Shown here piece by piece: positions 54,369 to 64,000 of a DNA stretch of 64,000 nucleotides. Position 1 is the first letter of the stretch. Each line of letters opens with the position of its first letter. The stretch covers positions 710,258-774,257 of the forward strand of contig LR991653.1 of the NCBI GenBank assembly GCA_905171695.1, in the 5' to 3' direction. A model generated the notes under the pieces. It was not told the origin of the DNA. It searched no databases and was given only the letters and a program-made list of their open reading frames with translations. Source of the stretch: Candidatus Methanoperedentaceae archaeon GB37. GTDB taxonomy: Archaea; Halobacteriota; Methanosarcinia; Methanosarcinales; EX4572-44. The translations under genes were made by a program, and so were the position numbers.

Positions 54369-55061
54369 TTACCTCTTGAGGCGAGCGTCGAGGATTGTGA
54401 TTCTTGCGGTCTCTTCATCGATCCTTTCGATCTCGAACCTCTTGATCTCGATCTCTCTTGTGAAGAGTGGGGAGTTCAGTACGAGGCTCTCGAACTCGCC
54501 GCCCTCGCCAGCCACGTTGATACCATGAGATCTTCTAAGCTCGACGAGCCTCTCAACGTCTCTCTCAGTGATCTGTCTGCCAAGCCATGATGCGTCAAGC
54601 CCCTCGGCTGCAACGCTTGTGAGGATGAAGACGAAGCCGTCCCTGATAAGTGACCTCATCACCTCTTCCTGGTCCTTCTGCCAGAGAGGAGAGAAAGCCT
54701 GAAGCCCGAGCTTGCTGCAGACTCTCTCGATGCGAGACTCTTGGTAGAGAGATGCTATAGCGCCTGTGACAACTCCCGAGATCCTGTGTCGCTCGACCGC
54801 TTCCTCTATGACTCTCTCGAGATCATCGAGTTCAGCCTCTTTGACTCCCTCGCTCTCCACCTCTAATAGTGGCAGGTTCATCGATTCTGCTTGGAGTGGG
54901 ACGAGATCTATCCCTGGTGTGTGGAACATGTAGGAGTAGGGGTTTCTGCTCTTGACTGTGATCAGGCACGCTAGCTCGTAGCCCTCCTTTCTCATGAGGT
55001 GTGCTGCGTAGGCGCTATCTTTTCCTGAACTGAAGAGCACACCGAGTCGTCTCTCGTTCAT
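54369..55061 (-). CDS. Diphthine-ammonia ligase-type ATP pyrophosphatase
   Basis: The protein of about 230 residues has the PP-loop motif VLFSSGKDSAYAA at the N-terminus and the family signature GVVTGAIASLYQESRIE, GEFESLVLNSPL. It matches TIGR00289, whose members form diphthamide on elongation factor 2. ATG 55061 (MNERRLG) is the natural start; the longer open frame is out of place. It overlaps neither purH nor ribC. Confidence 0.88.
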   Translation of the reverse strand: MNERRLGVLFSSGKDSAYAAHLMRKEGYELACLITVKSRNPYSYMFHTPGIDLVPLQAESMNLPLLEVESEGVKEAELDDLERVIEEAVERHRISGVVTGAIASLYQESRIERVCSKLGLQAFSPLWQKDQEEVMRSLIRDGFVFILTSVAAEGLDASWLGRQITERDVERLVELRRSHGINVAGEGGEFESLVLNSPLFTREIEIKRFEIERIDEETARITILDARLKR

Positions 55062-55111
55062 CGGCACAAGGTGGCACAGAAAAGAGTGGTGATGGTGAGG
55101 TTGTGAGTGGG

Positions 55112-55591
<480 letters not shown>

Positions 55592-55626
55592 TTACATCAC
55601 TTCATATTACATTACTTTATTATATT

Positions 55627-56772
55627 TTATCTGCTGAATATGTTGCTTGCTGCATCCATGCCATCACCAATCCGTTTTATTATGTTGTACTCTTTGAGCA
55701 CTCTCTCGAGAGTCTGGACGGTTGTGAGAACGTCGCGCTCTGTGAAGTTGCCCATTGTAGCGATTCTGAAGATCTTGCCTGAGAGGTGTTCCTGCCCGCC
55801 AGAGATCTGGACGTTGAGTTCAAGCATCCCGTTTCTTAGATCTCTGTCACTTATGCCTTCTGGTATCTTCATCGCTGTTACGGTGTTTGAGTACTCAGTG
55901 ATGCTGTTTAACTCTGGGAAGAGCTCTATTCCCAGTGCCTCTGCAGCAGCCCTCATCGCGGCGGCTGCCCTTCTGTGCCGTTCTTTACGTGCCTCGATGC
56001 CCTCTTCCAGTATCATCCGGAGCGCTTCGTGCAGGGCATAGAAGAGGGTGACCGATGGCGTGTATGGCGTCTGTGTGACCTCTTTTGCTGCAGACTTTCG
56101 ATATGCTCTCAGGTCGAGGTAGTATGGCGGGTTCTCTACCATCGCATCCCACGCCGAGTCGCTCACCGATACTGCTGAGAGCCCGGGGGGTGCTCCGAGG
56201 CATTTCTGCGAGCCCGCTATGCCAATGTCAACGTTCCATTCATCAACCATGACGGTGTCACCGCCGATAGAGGTGATCCCATCCATTATGAAGAGGGCAC
56301 CATACGTGTGGGCAAGCTCGCTCACCTCTTTTACAGGATTCTTGACCCCGGTGGAGGTCTCGTTGTGCACCATCGTGACAACCTTCGCACCACCCTCTGC
56401 AAGTGCTTCCTCCACGGAATCGAGTTCTATCGGCATGCCCCACTCGAATCTGACCGGCCTTACCTTCGCGTATCGTTCTGCTATGAGGGTGAATCGCTCC
56501 CCGAACTTCCCGTTCTCGATCGTTACAGCCATATCCTCTGGTTTAAGCAGGTTTCCAAGCGCTGCCTCCATTGCAGCGGTTCCACTTCCAGTTATCACAA
56601 AGATCTCGTTCTCTGTCTCGAAGAGCTTCATCAGTGTTCGGCGCGATTCATCATAGATCTTCCCGAACTCTTTGCTCCGATGCCCGATCATCGGGCGGCT
56701 CAACGCCCGAAGTACCCGTGGGTGGAGAGGCACAGGCCCCGGTATCATCAGAAGAATATCTTCACGTTCCAT
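55627..56772 (-). CDS. Class V aminotransferase (serine-pyruvate/alanine-glyoxylate type)
   Basis: The 381-residue PLP enzyme starts MEREDILLMIPGPVPLHPR. It has TGSGTAAMEAALGN (about 60-73), MDGITSIGGD, and the PLP lysine in IAGSQKCLGAPPG (about 190-202). In archaea this type makes serine or aspartate from small oxo-acids; the substrate is not certain. ATG 56772 has no strong alternative. An IS6-like element lies about 70 bp upstream. Confidence 0.9.
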   Translation of the reverse strand: MEREDILLMIPGPVPLHPRVLRALSRPMIGHRSKEFGKIYDESRRTLMKLFETENEIFVITGSGTAAMEAALGNLLKPEDMAVTIENGKFGERFTLIAERYAKVRPVRFEWGMPIELDSVEEALAEGGAKVVTMVHNETSTGVKNPVKEVSELAHTYGALFIMDGITSIGGDTVMVDEWNVDIGIAGSQKCLGAPPGLSAVSVSDSAWDAMVENPPYYLDLRAYRKSAAKEVTQTPYTPSVTLFYALHEALRMILEEGIEARKERHRRAAAAMRAAAEALGIELFPELNSITEYSNTVTAMKIPEGISDRDLRNGMLELNVQISGGQEHLSGKIFRIATMGNFTERDVLTTVQTLERVLKEYNIIKRIGDGMDAASNIFSR

Positions 56773-56841
56773 AATCCAGGCTCCATAAAAGTCCTCGCAA
56801 TCTATCCACCAGGGTGCATGTATACTTTACTATTTTTACTC

Positions 56842-57540
56842 GGACGTGCCCACTTAGCATAAACACCACCTCAACCGATTATAATAAAACATAAGCAAAT
56901 TAAAGAACAAATTCCAGTCTTTAACAGGATTAAAAGAGCTAATCGAGCAGAAGAATATCTTTATTCTCTGTTTTGGCGAAGAAAACACTGATTCAACCAG
57001 GCTTCTCTCTCCGAAAGGTTTGATGCTCAAATTCCAGATCCAGGGTTTTCAGTGCATCTATAAGCCAGGGCGCTTTATCAACGATGAATTTTGGCTTGTT
57101 CTCACAGAATTTTAGCACTTCTTTGAGAAAAGATCTTGTAACAAGATAATTCCTGTTTGTATAAGCTCTAATCAGAATTAACTCATTTCTTTCCACATCT
57201 ACCGCAGAATAAACATAATACACCTTTTTATTTGATTTAACAACTGTTTCGTCTAATGCTATCGAGTATCTTCTCTTCTTCTCTGATACAGCAGGCAATT
57301 TCTCTTCAAACTTCCGTATCCAGTTCCAAACAGAGGTTTTAGAGACTGGATGAAGCTCAGAGAGAATTCTGGCAGTCCTTCTCACAGAAGACGTCTGAAT
57401 ATAGGTTGCAATACCGAGAATCTTAATCTCAAAAGGCACCTTATTCCTCTCAAACACCTTCAACTCTTTGACAATTTCCCTTACTCTCAGCATAAATAAA
57501 AGATGGTCTCCAGTATTTATAATCTGATGTGGACACGTCC
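56842..57540 (-). mobile_element. IS6-like element, one frameshift, copy 3
   Basis: The 699-bp element has inverted ends GGACGTGCCCAC and GGACACGTCC (outer bases) and a transposase from ATG 57493 on the minus strand. The first part (166 residues, MLRVREIVKELKVFERNK...) holds the first two catalytic acids (SIALDETVV, FIVDKAP). One extra base near 57017 (in CCGAAAGG) shifts the frame; after removing it, the sequence continues ERSLVESVFSSPK to a stop close to the right TIR. It is nearly complete. Confidence 0.8.
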
Positions 57541-57606
57541 CTGTCGTGTGATAGTTACCTTTAAATCATTTAAATGCTAAATATAATTATCGTGTAGTTT
57601 GTGGGG

Positions 57607-59310
57607 ATGGTGAAAACGACCTTAAAAACGACCTGCCAGATACTGTTAATCGCACTGATACTCTCTGTAATGACCATAACATGTTTTGCCTATGATCCAG
57701 ATGAGGTCGAGTGGGCGCCAGAGAAATCTTCAAAACTCCACATTGACGGAAGACTCGCGCTCGACGAGTATAGAGTGGACGTGGTGGAATTGCCATCACC
57801 TGTTGAGGGAAACGTGCCTGTTGGCCGCTACACAGGAGATGTTGAGCCTGACGAGCCTGTCACGCCTTTCGTCGTCCTGAATCTGTACAAGGACGACCGG
57901 TTGATAAAGAGTGATATCACGCTCTACGGTGAGACGGAGGAGACGAATGCTTACATAACATCGGATCATGAGCTCAAGATAAGAGCCACAGGGTTCCCAA
58001 GTCCCACTGCAAAGGAATGGGTATACGAGTACTACAACCCATGGGTAACGATAAGCATGCAAAAACGCGGCATACCAGAGCTTACAGTAACCGTTACAAC
58101 AGATAAGGATTCCTACAACTCGAGATTATACAGCCACTTCAAAGCCAGAATCAAAGTTGAGAACACTGGAGACGCCTATGCAAAGGACATCAAGCTGAAT
58201 ATAGAGACTGGCGGGCTCACGCTTGAGAGAGGAAGACTCACACACACACTTCAGAGACTTGAAAAGGGCGATTCATACGAGGAAGAGATCACACTCAGTG
58301 TACCGGTATCACTCGAGGAGAAAGAGTTTGAGATAAGAGCCACGGCAAGAGGGTATGATCTGAAAGAGATCGAGTACATGGGAAACGGATCAAAGACGAT
58401 AACCATAACACCACCGCCACCGGTCCTTGTAGAGAAGACCGGGATTGAAAGCATGTACCTGAAAGACACGATGCTACTGAAGCTCAAGGTCTCAAACACG
58501 GGAAACTATCCAGTAACCAGCATAAGGGTGAACGACTCAATACCAGATACGTTCATGCTCGTGGGAGAGACGCCACTCGAATGGACGATCGATGAACTGG
58601 ATGTTGGAGATGAGTGGAGTAGAACATATCGCTTAAAGCCAAGAGCTCCGAGTAGCGAGGGACACCTACTCCCGGCTGCACACGCAAAGTTCACACTTGG
58701 CGGAAAGACCTACGATCTCGAATCCAACCAGCCGAGAGTGATAGTCCGCGGACCGAACATCACCCTCAGAAAGAGTGTGGATAAGACGATCATCAACCCG
58801 GGTGAGACGATCAGAGTAACCATCACAGCAGAGAATATCGGGGACCTGCCCACTCGCACAGAGGTCACAGACAAAATCCCGGAAAAGACGGAGCTTGTGA
58901 GTGGAGAGCTCAACAGAACAGAGTTCTTGCTGAAAGACGAGAGCCTCACCTACAACTACACGATCAGACTGAACACGCCAGGAGAAGTAGTCATACTGCC
59001 GAACGTAACCGCCAGATTCACAGACGTAGTCTACAGAGGTGTCGTCAGAGAGTTCAGAAGCTCAGAACCCATAGTCATCACTGTAATCGACCCAGACGCA
59101 CTAATAGATAAGATAGATAAGGGAGAGGATAGACCGTCCACCGTAAAGAATGCTGAAGCTGAACGGTCAGAGAAGAAGGAAAGATCTGACGGAAGTGATG
59201 GAGAGAAGACGACGCCGAGAAGCGAGAAATACGTACAACCAGGGTTCAAAAGCGTCCTCACAGTAATCGGCATGCTCTTCACACACCTCTGGCACCGCCG
59301 AGCCACATAG
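57607..59310 (+). CDS. Secreted protein with CARDB/DUF11 domains and PGF-type C-terminus
   Basis: The protein of about 567 residues has a signal peptide (ILLIALILSVMTITCFAYD). An N-terminal domain (about 30-150) is followed by domains of CARDB/DUF11 type (residues about 160-270, 275-395 and 400-510; e.g. KARIKVENTGDAYAKDI and TITAENIGDLPTRTEVTDKI). A charged linker and a C-terminal QPGFKSVLTVIGMLFTHLW end it, close to the PGF-CTERM sorting signal. It would be exported and attached to the surface. It stands downstream of the IS6-like element. Confidence 0.8.
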   Translation: MVKTTLKTTCQILLIALILSVMTITCFAYDPDEVEWAPEKSSKLHIDGRLALDEYRVDVVELPSPVEGNVPVGRYTGDVEPDEPVTPFVVLNLYKDDRLIKSDITLYGETEETNAYITSDHELKIRATGFPSPTAKEWVYEYYNPWVTISMQKRGIPELTVTVTTDKDSYNSRLYSHFKARIKVENTGDAYAKDIKLNIETGGLTLERGRLTHTLQRLEKGDSYEEEITLSVPVSLEEKEFEIRATARGYDLKEIEYMGNGSKTITITPPPPVLVEKTGIESMYLKDTMLLKLKVSNTGNYPVTSIRVNDSIPDTFMLVGETPLEWTIDELDVGDEWSRTYRLKPRAPSSEGHLLPAAHAKFTLGGKTYDLESNQPRVIVRGPNITLRKSVDKTIINPGETIRVTITAENIGDLPTRTEVTDKIPEKTELVSGELNRTEFLLKDESLTYNYTIRLNTPGEVVILPNVTARFTDVVYRGVVREFRSSEPIVITVIDPDALIDKIDKGEDRPSTVKNAEAERSEKKERSDGSDGEKTTPRSEKYVQPGFKSVLTVIGMLFTHLWHRRAT

Positions 59311-59346
59311 AGATAGCTTAAGAGAGCTGAAGCTATGATTGTGCCT

Positions 59347-61347
59347 TTACTCTTCTGCTCCGCCAAAGAGTTCAGAGAGTCTGAAGAGTTCATCAGGTCT
59401 TCCGAGCGCCATTATGATGTCCCCCTCGTTAAGCGCTACGCCGCTGTCTGGGTTTGGAAATGTCTCACCACTTCGAATTATCGCAAGTACCGTGGCTCCA
59501 AACCTGCGCCGTAACTCAAGCTCTGAAAGGGTCTTCCCAACGGCAGGTGAACTCTCTTTAACTCTGAACGTGTCTATCTCAAGGTCAGAGAGGTGAAATT
59601 CAAGATCAGAGATCGATAGCGATTTTTTATGCAGGCTTCTGAGCATCTCGTACTTTCCCTGTCTAACCTCAGTGATATACTTCTCGATCTCGTTCCTGGG
59701 CACGAGATACTTGTGAAGTACCCTTGCAAAGATCTCCATCGATGCCTCAAGCTCTTCCGGAATGACCTCATCTGCCCCAAGCTCGAATAATCGCTCCATC
59801 TCCTGAAGATACCGGGTTCTCACGATTATATGGAGTTTCGGATTGAGCTTCCTTGCAACTTCCGTTATTCTGTTCGTAGCGATCGGGTCAGAGATTGCAA
59901 TAACAGCAACCCTTGCCTTCTCAATCCATGCCTTTCTAAGTACATTTACCCTAGTTGCGTCTCCATAAAAGATCGGCTCGCCCTTCTCTCTCTCGAGTCT
60001 CACAGTAACAGGATTTGTCTCCACTATGACATAAGGAATCCTCACACCGGATGCAACCCTTGCAAGATACCTTCCATTCGTCCCAAACCCGATTATAATG
60101 AGGTGATCCCTCATAGGCTCCTTCTTATCAATCTGTGAGAGTTGTCTGCCTGAGATCAATCGTTCGGAGATTGGCAGGCGCGAGGCAACGGTCGCAGCGC
60201 TGGGTGCCACTCTCATCATGAAAGGTGTTAATGCCATCGTCAGTATTGCGCCTGCAAGAAGCATCTGGTACTCGGTCTGGTCGATTAAATCATACTGATA
60301 CCCTGTGCGAGCAAGGATGAATGAGAACTCCCCTACCTGACCGAGTGCAAAACCTGCGAGTATTGCAGTTCTCATTGGGAGACCCATTATAATCGCTGAA
60401 AAGCCAGCAAGCATGGATTTTATCGCTAAAATCCAGATAGTTATAGCGAGAACCATGAGAAGATGACTCATCAGAAAACCGAGATCGAGAAGCATCCCGA
60501 TCGAGATGAAGAAGAGGCTTGTGAAGAGGTCTTTGAAAGGCTCTATCTTCTCAAGTGCTTCATGACTATAATCTGAGTCAGAGATGATAAGTCCTGCCAG
60601 AAACGCGCCCAGTGCAAGAGACAAGCCCACGATGGACGTGAGGTATGCGATCGAGAGACATATCATAACCACGCTCAGGATGAAGAGCTCTTTACTCCGC
60701 GTCTTTGCAACCTGATAGAGTAAAAAGGGCACGATCCATTTTGCTGAAACAACAATAAGTATGATTATTCCAATTCCCTCAAAAACGACAAAAAGAAGAG
60801 AATGAGAGATCGTTCCTGAACTACCAGCAAGCACAGGGGTGAGAAGCATCATCGGAACGATGACAAAATCCTGAAACAAGAGAATGCCAAGAGACGTCTG
60901 CCCATGCGGACTATCGATCTCACCCCTATCCTGCAGGAGTTTTATCACGATAGCAGTACTACTGAGCGATATAACAAACCCGATAAAGATAGATTTAGTA
61001 ATGGAGAGCCCAAATAGATCTGCAACTAGCGTCACATACCCTATCGTCAGCAACACCTGAAGCGACCCACCTATAAGGAACAATCTCCTGATTCGAGACA
61101 TCCTCTTCACTGAAAACTCAATACCGATCGTGAAGAGCAGTAAAACCACCCCAATTTCAGCCATCATCTCAACATCCCGAACGATCTCAATCAAACTCAG
61201 ACCATGCGGTCCCGCAACCACACCCGTCAAAAGAAAGCCAACGATCGGCGGCAGACGCAACCTGTGAAATACAAGTAGCACAGCGATCGAGAGTGCGAAG
61301 ATAATAAGTATACCCTCTATAAGTCCACCAGTCTCCACGCAACTCAC
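59347..61347 (-). CDS. KefB-type cation/proton antiporter (CPA2) with TrkA domains
   Basis: The 666-residue protein has about twelve membrane segments (residues 10-390) with the CPA2 fold (FLLTGVVAGPHGLSLIE; SLSSTAIVIKLL). A TrkA-N domain (about 415-530; IIIGFGTNGRYLARVAS) and a TrkA-C domain (about 580-660) follow. It exchanges potassium or sodium for protons and is gated by nucleotides. The start at ATG 61347 is followed by ETGGLIEGILII. It is convergent with the PGF-type protein. Confidence 0.9.
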   Translation of the reverse strand: MSCVETGGLIEGILIIFALSIAVLLVFHRLRLPPIVGFLLTGVVAGPHGLSLIEIVRDVEMMAEIGVVLLLFTIGIEFSVKRMSRIRRLFLIGGSLQVLLTIGYVTLVADLFGLSITKSIFIGFVISLSSTAIVIKLLQDRGEIDSPHGQTSLGILLFQDFVIVPMMLLTPVLAGSSGTISHSLLFVVFEGIGIIILIVVSAKWIVPFLLYQVAKTRSKELFILSVVMICLSIAYLTSIVGLSLALGAFLAGLIISDSDYSHEALEKIEPFKDLFTSLFFISIGMLLDLGFLMSHLLMVLAITIWILAIKSMLAGFSAIIMGLPMRTAILAGFALGQVGEFSFILARTGYQYDLIDQTEYQMLLAGAILTMALTPFMMRVAPSAATVASRLPISERLISGRQLSQIDKKEPMRDHLIIIGFGTNGRYLARVASGVRIPYVIVETNPVTVRLEREKGEPIFYGDATRVNVLRKAWIEKARVAVIAISDPIATNRITEVARKLNPKLHIIVRTRYLQEMERLFELGADEVIPEELEASMEIFARVLHKYLVPRNEIEKYITEVRQGKYEMLRSLHKKSLSISDLEFHLSDLEIDTFRVKESSPAVGKTLSELELRRRFGATVLAIIRSGETFPNPDSGVALNEGDIIMALGRPDELFRLSELFGGAEE

Positions 61348-61535
61348 ACCCTACTTCAAAAGACCACTTCAAAATCGCTCTTTAGCTACCACTTACCACT
61401 TATTAACCTATAACAATAATGGTATCACAGAACGAAGCAGTTGGTCGAAGCAGTGGTGGTAACGATTCAAACATTCCCTCTTCCCAGGATAGGGATTCAC
61501 GTGTGGTATACTGTGTTGATTGCATCTGTGTGTGA

Positions 61536-61545
61536 GGGGGGGGGG
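61536..61545 (+). repeat. Run of ten G
   Basis: A ten-base G homopolymer lies before the aminotransferase gene. It could be a sequencing-sensitive or phase-variable tract. Confidence 0.9.
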
Positions 61546-61601
61546 TAGACCTTAAAGCATATATAGGTGGGTGGTTTCTTTCTGGGTGGTTGGTTTTGGT
61601 G

Positions 61602-62771
61602 ATGTATTCTGAGAGGATTGGTTCGCTTTCGCCTTATCTCTTTGCGGCGATCGATGATGCGAGAGTGAGGGCGATCGAGAGGGGGGTTGATGTGATAGAT
61701 CTTGGTGTTGGCGATCCTGATCGGCCAACGCCGTCTCATGTTGTGGAGGCGTTGTGTAGGGCTGCGAGGGATCCGAGTACTCATACGTATCCTTCGTATC
61801 TTGGACTCCTTGAGTTTCGGGAGGCTGCGTCTCTTTGGTATCTGGAGCGTATGGGTGTGGAGCTTGATCCTGAGACCGAGGTTCTCACGTTGATCGGTTC
61901 GAAGGAGGGTGTTGCTCATGCGCCTCTTGCGTTCCTCGATCCTGGTGATCTTGCGCTCGTGCCTGACCCGGCGTACCCTGTCTACAGGATCGCTACAGTC
62001 TTTGCAGGGGGTGTGCCCTACTCTATGCCACTTGAGCCAGAGAACGGGTTTCTTCCAGACCTTGGAGCGATACCAGAGGATGTTCTGAGAAGAGCGAAGA
62101 TTCTCTTTATCAACTACCCGAACAACCCCACCTCAGCGACTGCGGATCTCGGTTTTTATGAAGAGGTTGTTGAGCTTGCACTGGAGAACGAGATCATAGT
62201 CTTCTCTGACAATGCGTACTCAGAGTTGACGTTCGATGGCTATCGTGCGCCAAGCTTCCTGAACGCTCCAGGTGCAATGGACGTGGGGATAGAGTTTAAC
62301 AGCCTCTCCAAGACATACAACATGACCGGGTGGCGCATCGGCTTCGCAGTCGGGAACAGGGACATTCTCAAAGGTATCGGCGAGGTAAAGACAAACATCG
62401 ACTCTGGCGCCTTCGAAGCAGTCCAGCGCGCAGGAATAAGAGCGATGAAAGGAGAACAAGACTGTGTAGACGAGATGAAGAAAATATACAGGGAACGCAG
62501 AGACCTGCTCGTCAAAGGCTTGAAGCGTATAGGCATCAAAGTCACACCACCAAAAGCAACCTTCTACATCTGGGCACCAGTACCAGAAGACTACACCTCA
62601 ATCGAGTTCTCAAAACTCCTCCTCGAGAAGGCAGGCATCATCGCAACACCAGGCATAGGCTTCGGAGAACACGGCGAAGGATACCTCCGCTTTTCACTAA
62701 CAACACCGACCAACCGAATAGAAGAAGCAGTCAAGCGAATGGAAAGACTCAAAGACAACCTCTCAACATGA
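61602..62771 (+). CDS. dapL: LL-diaminopimelate aminotransferase-like (DapL)
   Basis: The protein of about 389 residues is a class I PLP aminotransferase. Marks are [25 protein letters not shown], and the PLP lysine in [18 protein letters not shown]. The pattern fits archaeal LL-DAP aminotransferase (one-step lysine route), consistent with the aspartate kinase in the window; alternatives are other aspartate-type aminotransferases. ATG 61602 ([13 protein letters not shown]) is preferred. It is convergent with the MetE-like gene. Confidence 0.85.
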   Translation: MYSERIGSLSPYLFAAIDDARVRAIERGVDVIDLGVGDPDRPTPSHVVEALCRAARDPSTHTYPSYLGLLEFREAASLWYLERMGVELDPETEVLTLIGSKEGVAHAPLAFLDPGDLALVPDPAYPVYRIATVFAGGVPYSMPLEPENGFLPDLGAIPEDVLRRAKILFINYPNNPTSATADLGFYEEVVELALENEIIVFSDNAYSELTFDGYRAPSFLNAPGAMDVGIEFNSLSKTYNMTGWRIGFAVGNRDILKGIGEVKTNIDSGAFEAVQRAGIRAMKGEQDCVDEMKKIYRERRDLLVKGLKRIGIKVTPPKATFYIWAPVPEDYTSIEFSKLLLEKAGIIATPGIGFGEHGEGYLRFSLTTPTNRIEEAVKRMERLKDNLST

Positions 62772-62848
62772 TGAGAACCGATGAAGAAATCGGAATCGGA
62801 GCATACGGCACTCTGCTTCAATGGCTTTTAGCTGCCTTTGCTTCAGGA

Positions 62849-63892
62849 TCATGCTTCTGCTTTGGTGAGGTGGTCTTTGTGGAATCTGTCTATCCCTATT
62901 CTGGTGTTTCTCAGTAAGAGTTCTGCCATCTCCTGTGTTGGCCATGCGCCGAGTCCACAGTCGGGCCCAGCATAGCGTATACGTTCGCCAAAACTGTTGT
63001 ATGCTTTGAGTAGTCGTTTTTCAATGACGTTAGGGGTTTCCATCTCTGTTATAACTTCTTTCATCCGTGAAGGTTCTTTCCAGACGTTTGTCTTGTATTT
63101 CTCGTTCAACGATGCTGTGAGGGTGAATATGTCTGTTCTCGCAATACCTATCCGTAAAAATGAATCGGTCTCTTCAAGCACGTTTTTATCAATTAGGTCA
63201 AGGTATGAAGGGTTTGCTGCTGATTCCACTCCGATAACATTGATGTTCTCTGTCTGGGATGCAAGCCTGTAGTTGAGGGGGGAGTGTAGATGGATCTCGA
63301 CATCGAGGTCGTGCGACTTTGCGCTCTCTCCCGAGGTTGATAGTGCCTTGATTATGGAGTCTTCATCGAAGATGACCTGTGGGCTTATCCCGAGGCTTGG
63401 CTCGTCGATTGAGACCACTTTAACCTCTGAATACCTGACTGTTCTCATCGTTTCTCTGATGAAACGGTTGATGCTTCTTGCAATGAGGTGGTAGAGATCC
63501 ACGTACTCTGTTGCCCCGAACTCCTTTAGGTATAGTTCGAGTGGACCTGTTACGCAGAGACGAAGCGGCATTCGCACGCCGTGTTTCTCACGGTACTCTC
63601 GTGCAAAAGGCTCTATTGCATAGACTTCAACGATCCTTGCGTCCCTCTCTCTTACGAGGTATGGTTCATCTACCTTCAATGGATCTTTGATTACCTTTAA
63701 AAACTGGTGGGTCATCTCCTGGAACTGTGGGTACGTCGGCAGATCAACTCCTGCTCTGATCTTCTGGAGCATGGCCTCCTGCAGGATCTTCGCAAACCTC
63801 TTCCAATCGTTCTCGATGGTCTCTTCAGCCCAGCCTTCGCCAAGACCTTCCGGTGGTGGGTAGCTTCCAATGTCATCGAAGAGAATCTGCAT
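62849..63892 (-). CDS. Core MetE-like methionine synthase
   Basis: The 347-residue protein has only the C-terminal, catalytic half of MetE, the type found in archaea that use a corrinoid or other methyl donor instead of folate polyglutamate. It begins MQILFDDIGSYPPPEG. Zinc ligands are expected at His201/His203 (EIHLHSPL), Glu223 (VIGVESAAN) and Cys312 (AGPDCGLGAW). The usual H-x-C pair reads H-x-H here, which is unusual. The length fits core-MetE proteins. The upstream sequence has no clear operon partner in the window. Confidence 0.85.
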   Translation of the reverse strand: MQILFDDIGSYPPPEGLGEGWAEETIENDWKRFAKILQEAMLQKIRAGVDLPTYPQFQEMTHQFLKVIKDPLKVDEPYLVRERDARIVEVYAIEPFAREYREKHGVRMPLRLCVTGPLELYLKEFGATEYVDLYHLIARSINRFIRETMRTVRYSEVKVVSIDEPSLGISPQVIFDEDSIIKALSTSGESAKSHDLDVEIHLHSPLNYRLASQTENINVIGVESAANPSYLDLIDKNVLEETDSFLRIGIARTDIFTLTASLNEKYKTNVWKEPSRMKEVITEMETPNVIEKRLLKAYNSFGERIRYAGPDCGLGAWPTQEMAELLLRNTRIGIDRFHKDHLTKAEA

Positions 63893-63940
63893 ACTATCAG
63901 TTGGATTGGGTTATCATACCAGATTAATCATTCGCCGTTC

Positions 63941-64000
63941 TCAATCTCTCTCTGTGAGCTTCAGGGCAGGTGAGAGTGTGTAGGAGAGAAGCATTGCCAG
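63941..64000 (-). CDS. Possible C-terminal end of a gene beyond the window
   Basis: Minus-strand codons open from the window edge give LAMLLSYTLSPALKLTERD and a TGA ending at 63941. It would be the tail of a membrane protein upstream of the MetE-like gene. Twenty codons are too few to identify it. Confidence 0.25.
   Translation of the reverse strand: MAMLLSYTLSPALKLTERD

Overview
The window is a stretch of archaeal chromosome. Three things place it among methanogens or anaerobic methane/alkane oxidisers of the Halobacteriota/Euryarchaeota: a PurM-like protein of the methanogenesis marker 2 type, a CooC-like CODH maturation ATPase, and archaeal versions of core genes (aRF1, topoisomerase I, deoxyhypusine synthase, archaeal RibC, SepF, TrmG10, DRG GTPase, DUF99, COG2150). 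CcmC implies cytochrome c maturation. Many decayed insertion sequences, S-layer/PKD surface proteins and tRNA promoters with TATA boxes about 30 nt upstream fit a cytochrome-containing lineage (Methanosarcinales-, ANME- or Syntrophoarchaeum-like). I cannot name the genus from sequence alone.

Layout. 1-1.6 kb: ccmC and a DUF89 protein. 1.8-6 kb: IS-rich region with an intact IS481-type element, an inverted-duplicated and decayed DUF2080/transposase element, a structured three-way-junction element, tRNA-Ser, DUF99 and IS630 fragments. 6-11 kb: sepF-ZPR1, a geranylgeranyl reductase with a membrane protein, a 62-residue tautomerase, and aRF1. 11-15 kb: IS6-like remnant, a tiny zinc ribbon, and a coiled-coil gene paired with a PKD/CARDB/S-layer protein. 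15-20 kb: topA, a PTPS-type enzyme, tRNA-Arg, an archaeal ThyA-like gene, marker 2. 20-24 kb: an Agl23-like membrane glycosyltransferase divergent from a GH15 glucoamylase-like enzyme. 24-27.8 kb: a six-gene RsbR-RsbS-RsbT-type stressosome/partner-switching operon. 28-31 kb: KaiC-like pseudo-ATPase and an AOR-family enzyme.

31-45 kb: IS630 remnant, trmG10-truA, deoxyhypusine synthase, radical SAM, CDP-alcohol transferase, galT, IS6-like copy, cooC, aspartate kinase, degenerate DHH protein, tRNA-Cys, bactofilin-like protein, ACT regulator, hemA. 45-64 kb: DHPS-related protein, purS-purQ, HTH regulator, a secreted coiled-coil protein with a lipoprotein, a Cys-cluster HEAT protein, DRG GTPase, purH, a diphthine-ammonia-ligase-type protein, ribC, a class V aminotransferase, an IS6-like copy, a secreted protein with a PGF-type C-terminus, a KefB-type antiporter, DapL-type aminotransferase and a core MetE-like methionine synthase.

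How it fits together. Most genes are housekeeping: tRNA and translation modification, purine, folate/pterin, heme, riboflavin, and aspartate-family amino acids. The most unusual unit is the stressosome-like operon: an RsbR-type sensor, RsbS scaffold, RsbT kinase, second GHKL ATPase, PP2C phosphatase and RsbU_N-GAF protein with overlapping or near-abutting genes. That is a bacterial-style signalling module in an archaeal chromosome whose output is not obvious. The IS remnants share mutations between copies, including a common frameshift in two IS6-like copies and common DUF2080 lesions in both arms of an inverted repeat, so some copies were made after the genes had already decayed.
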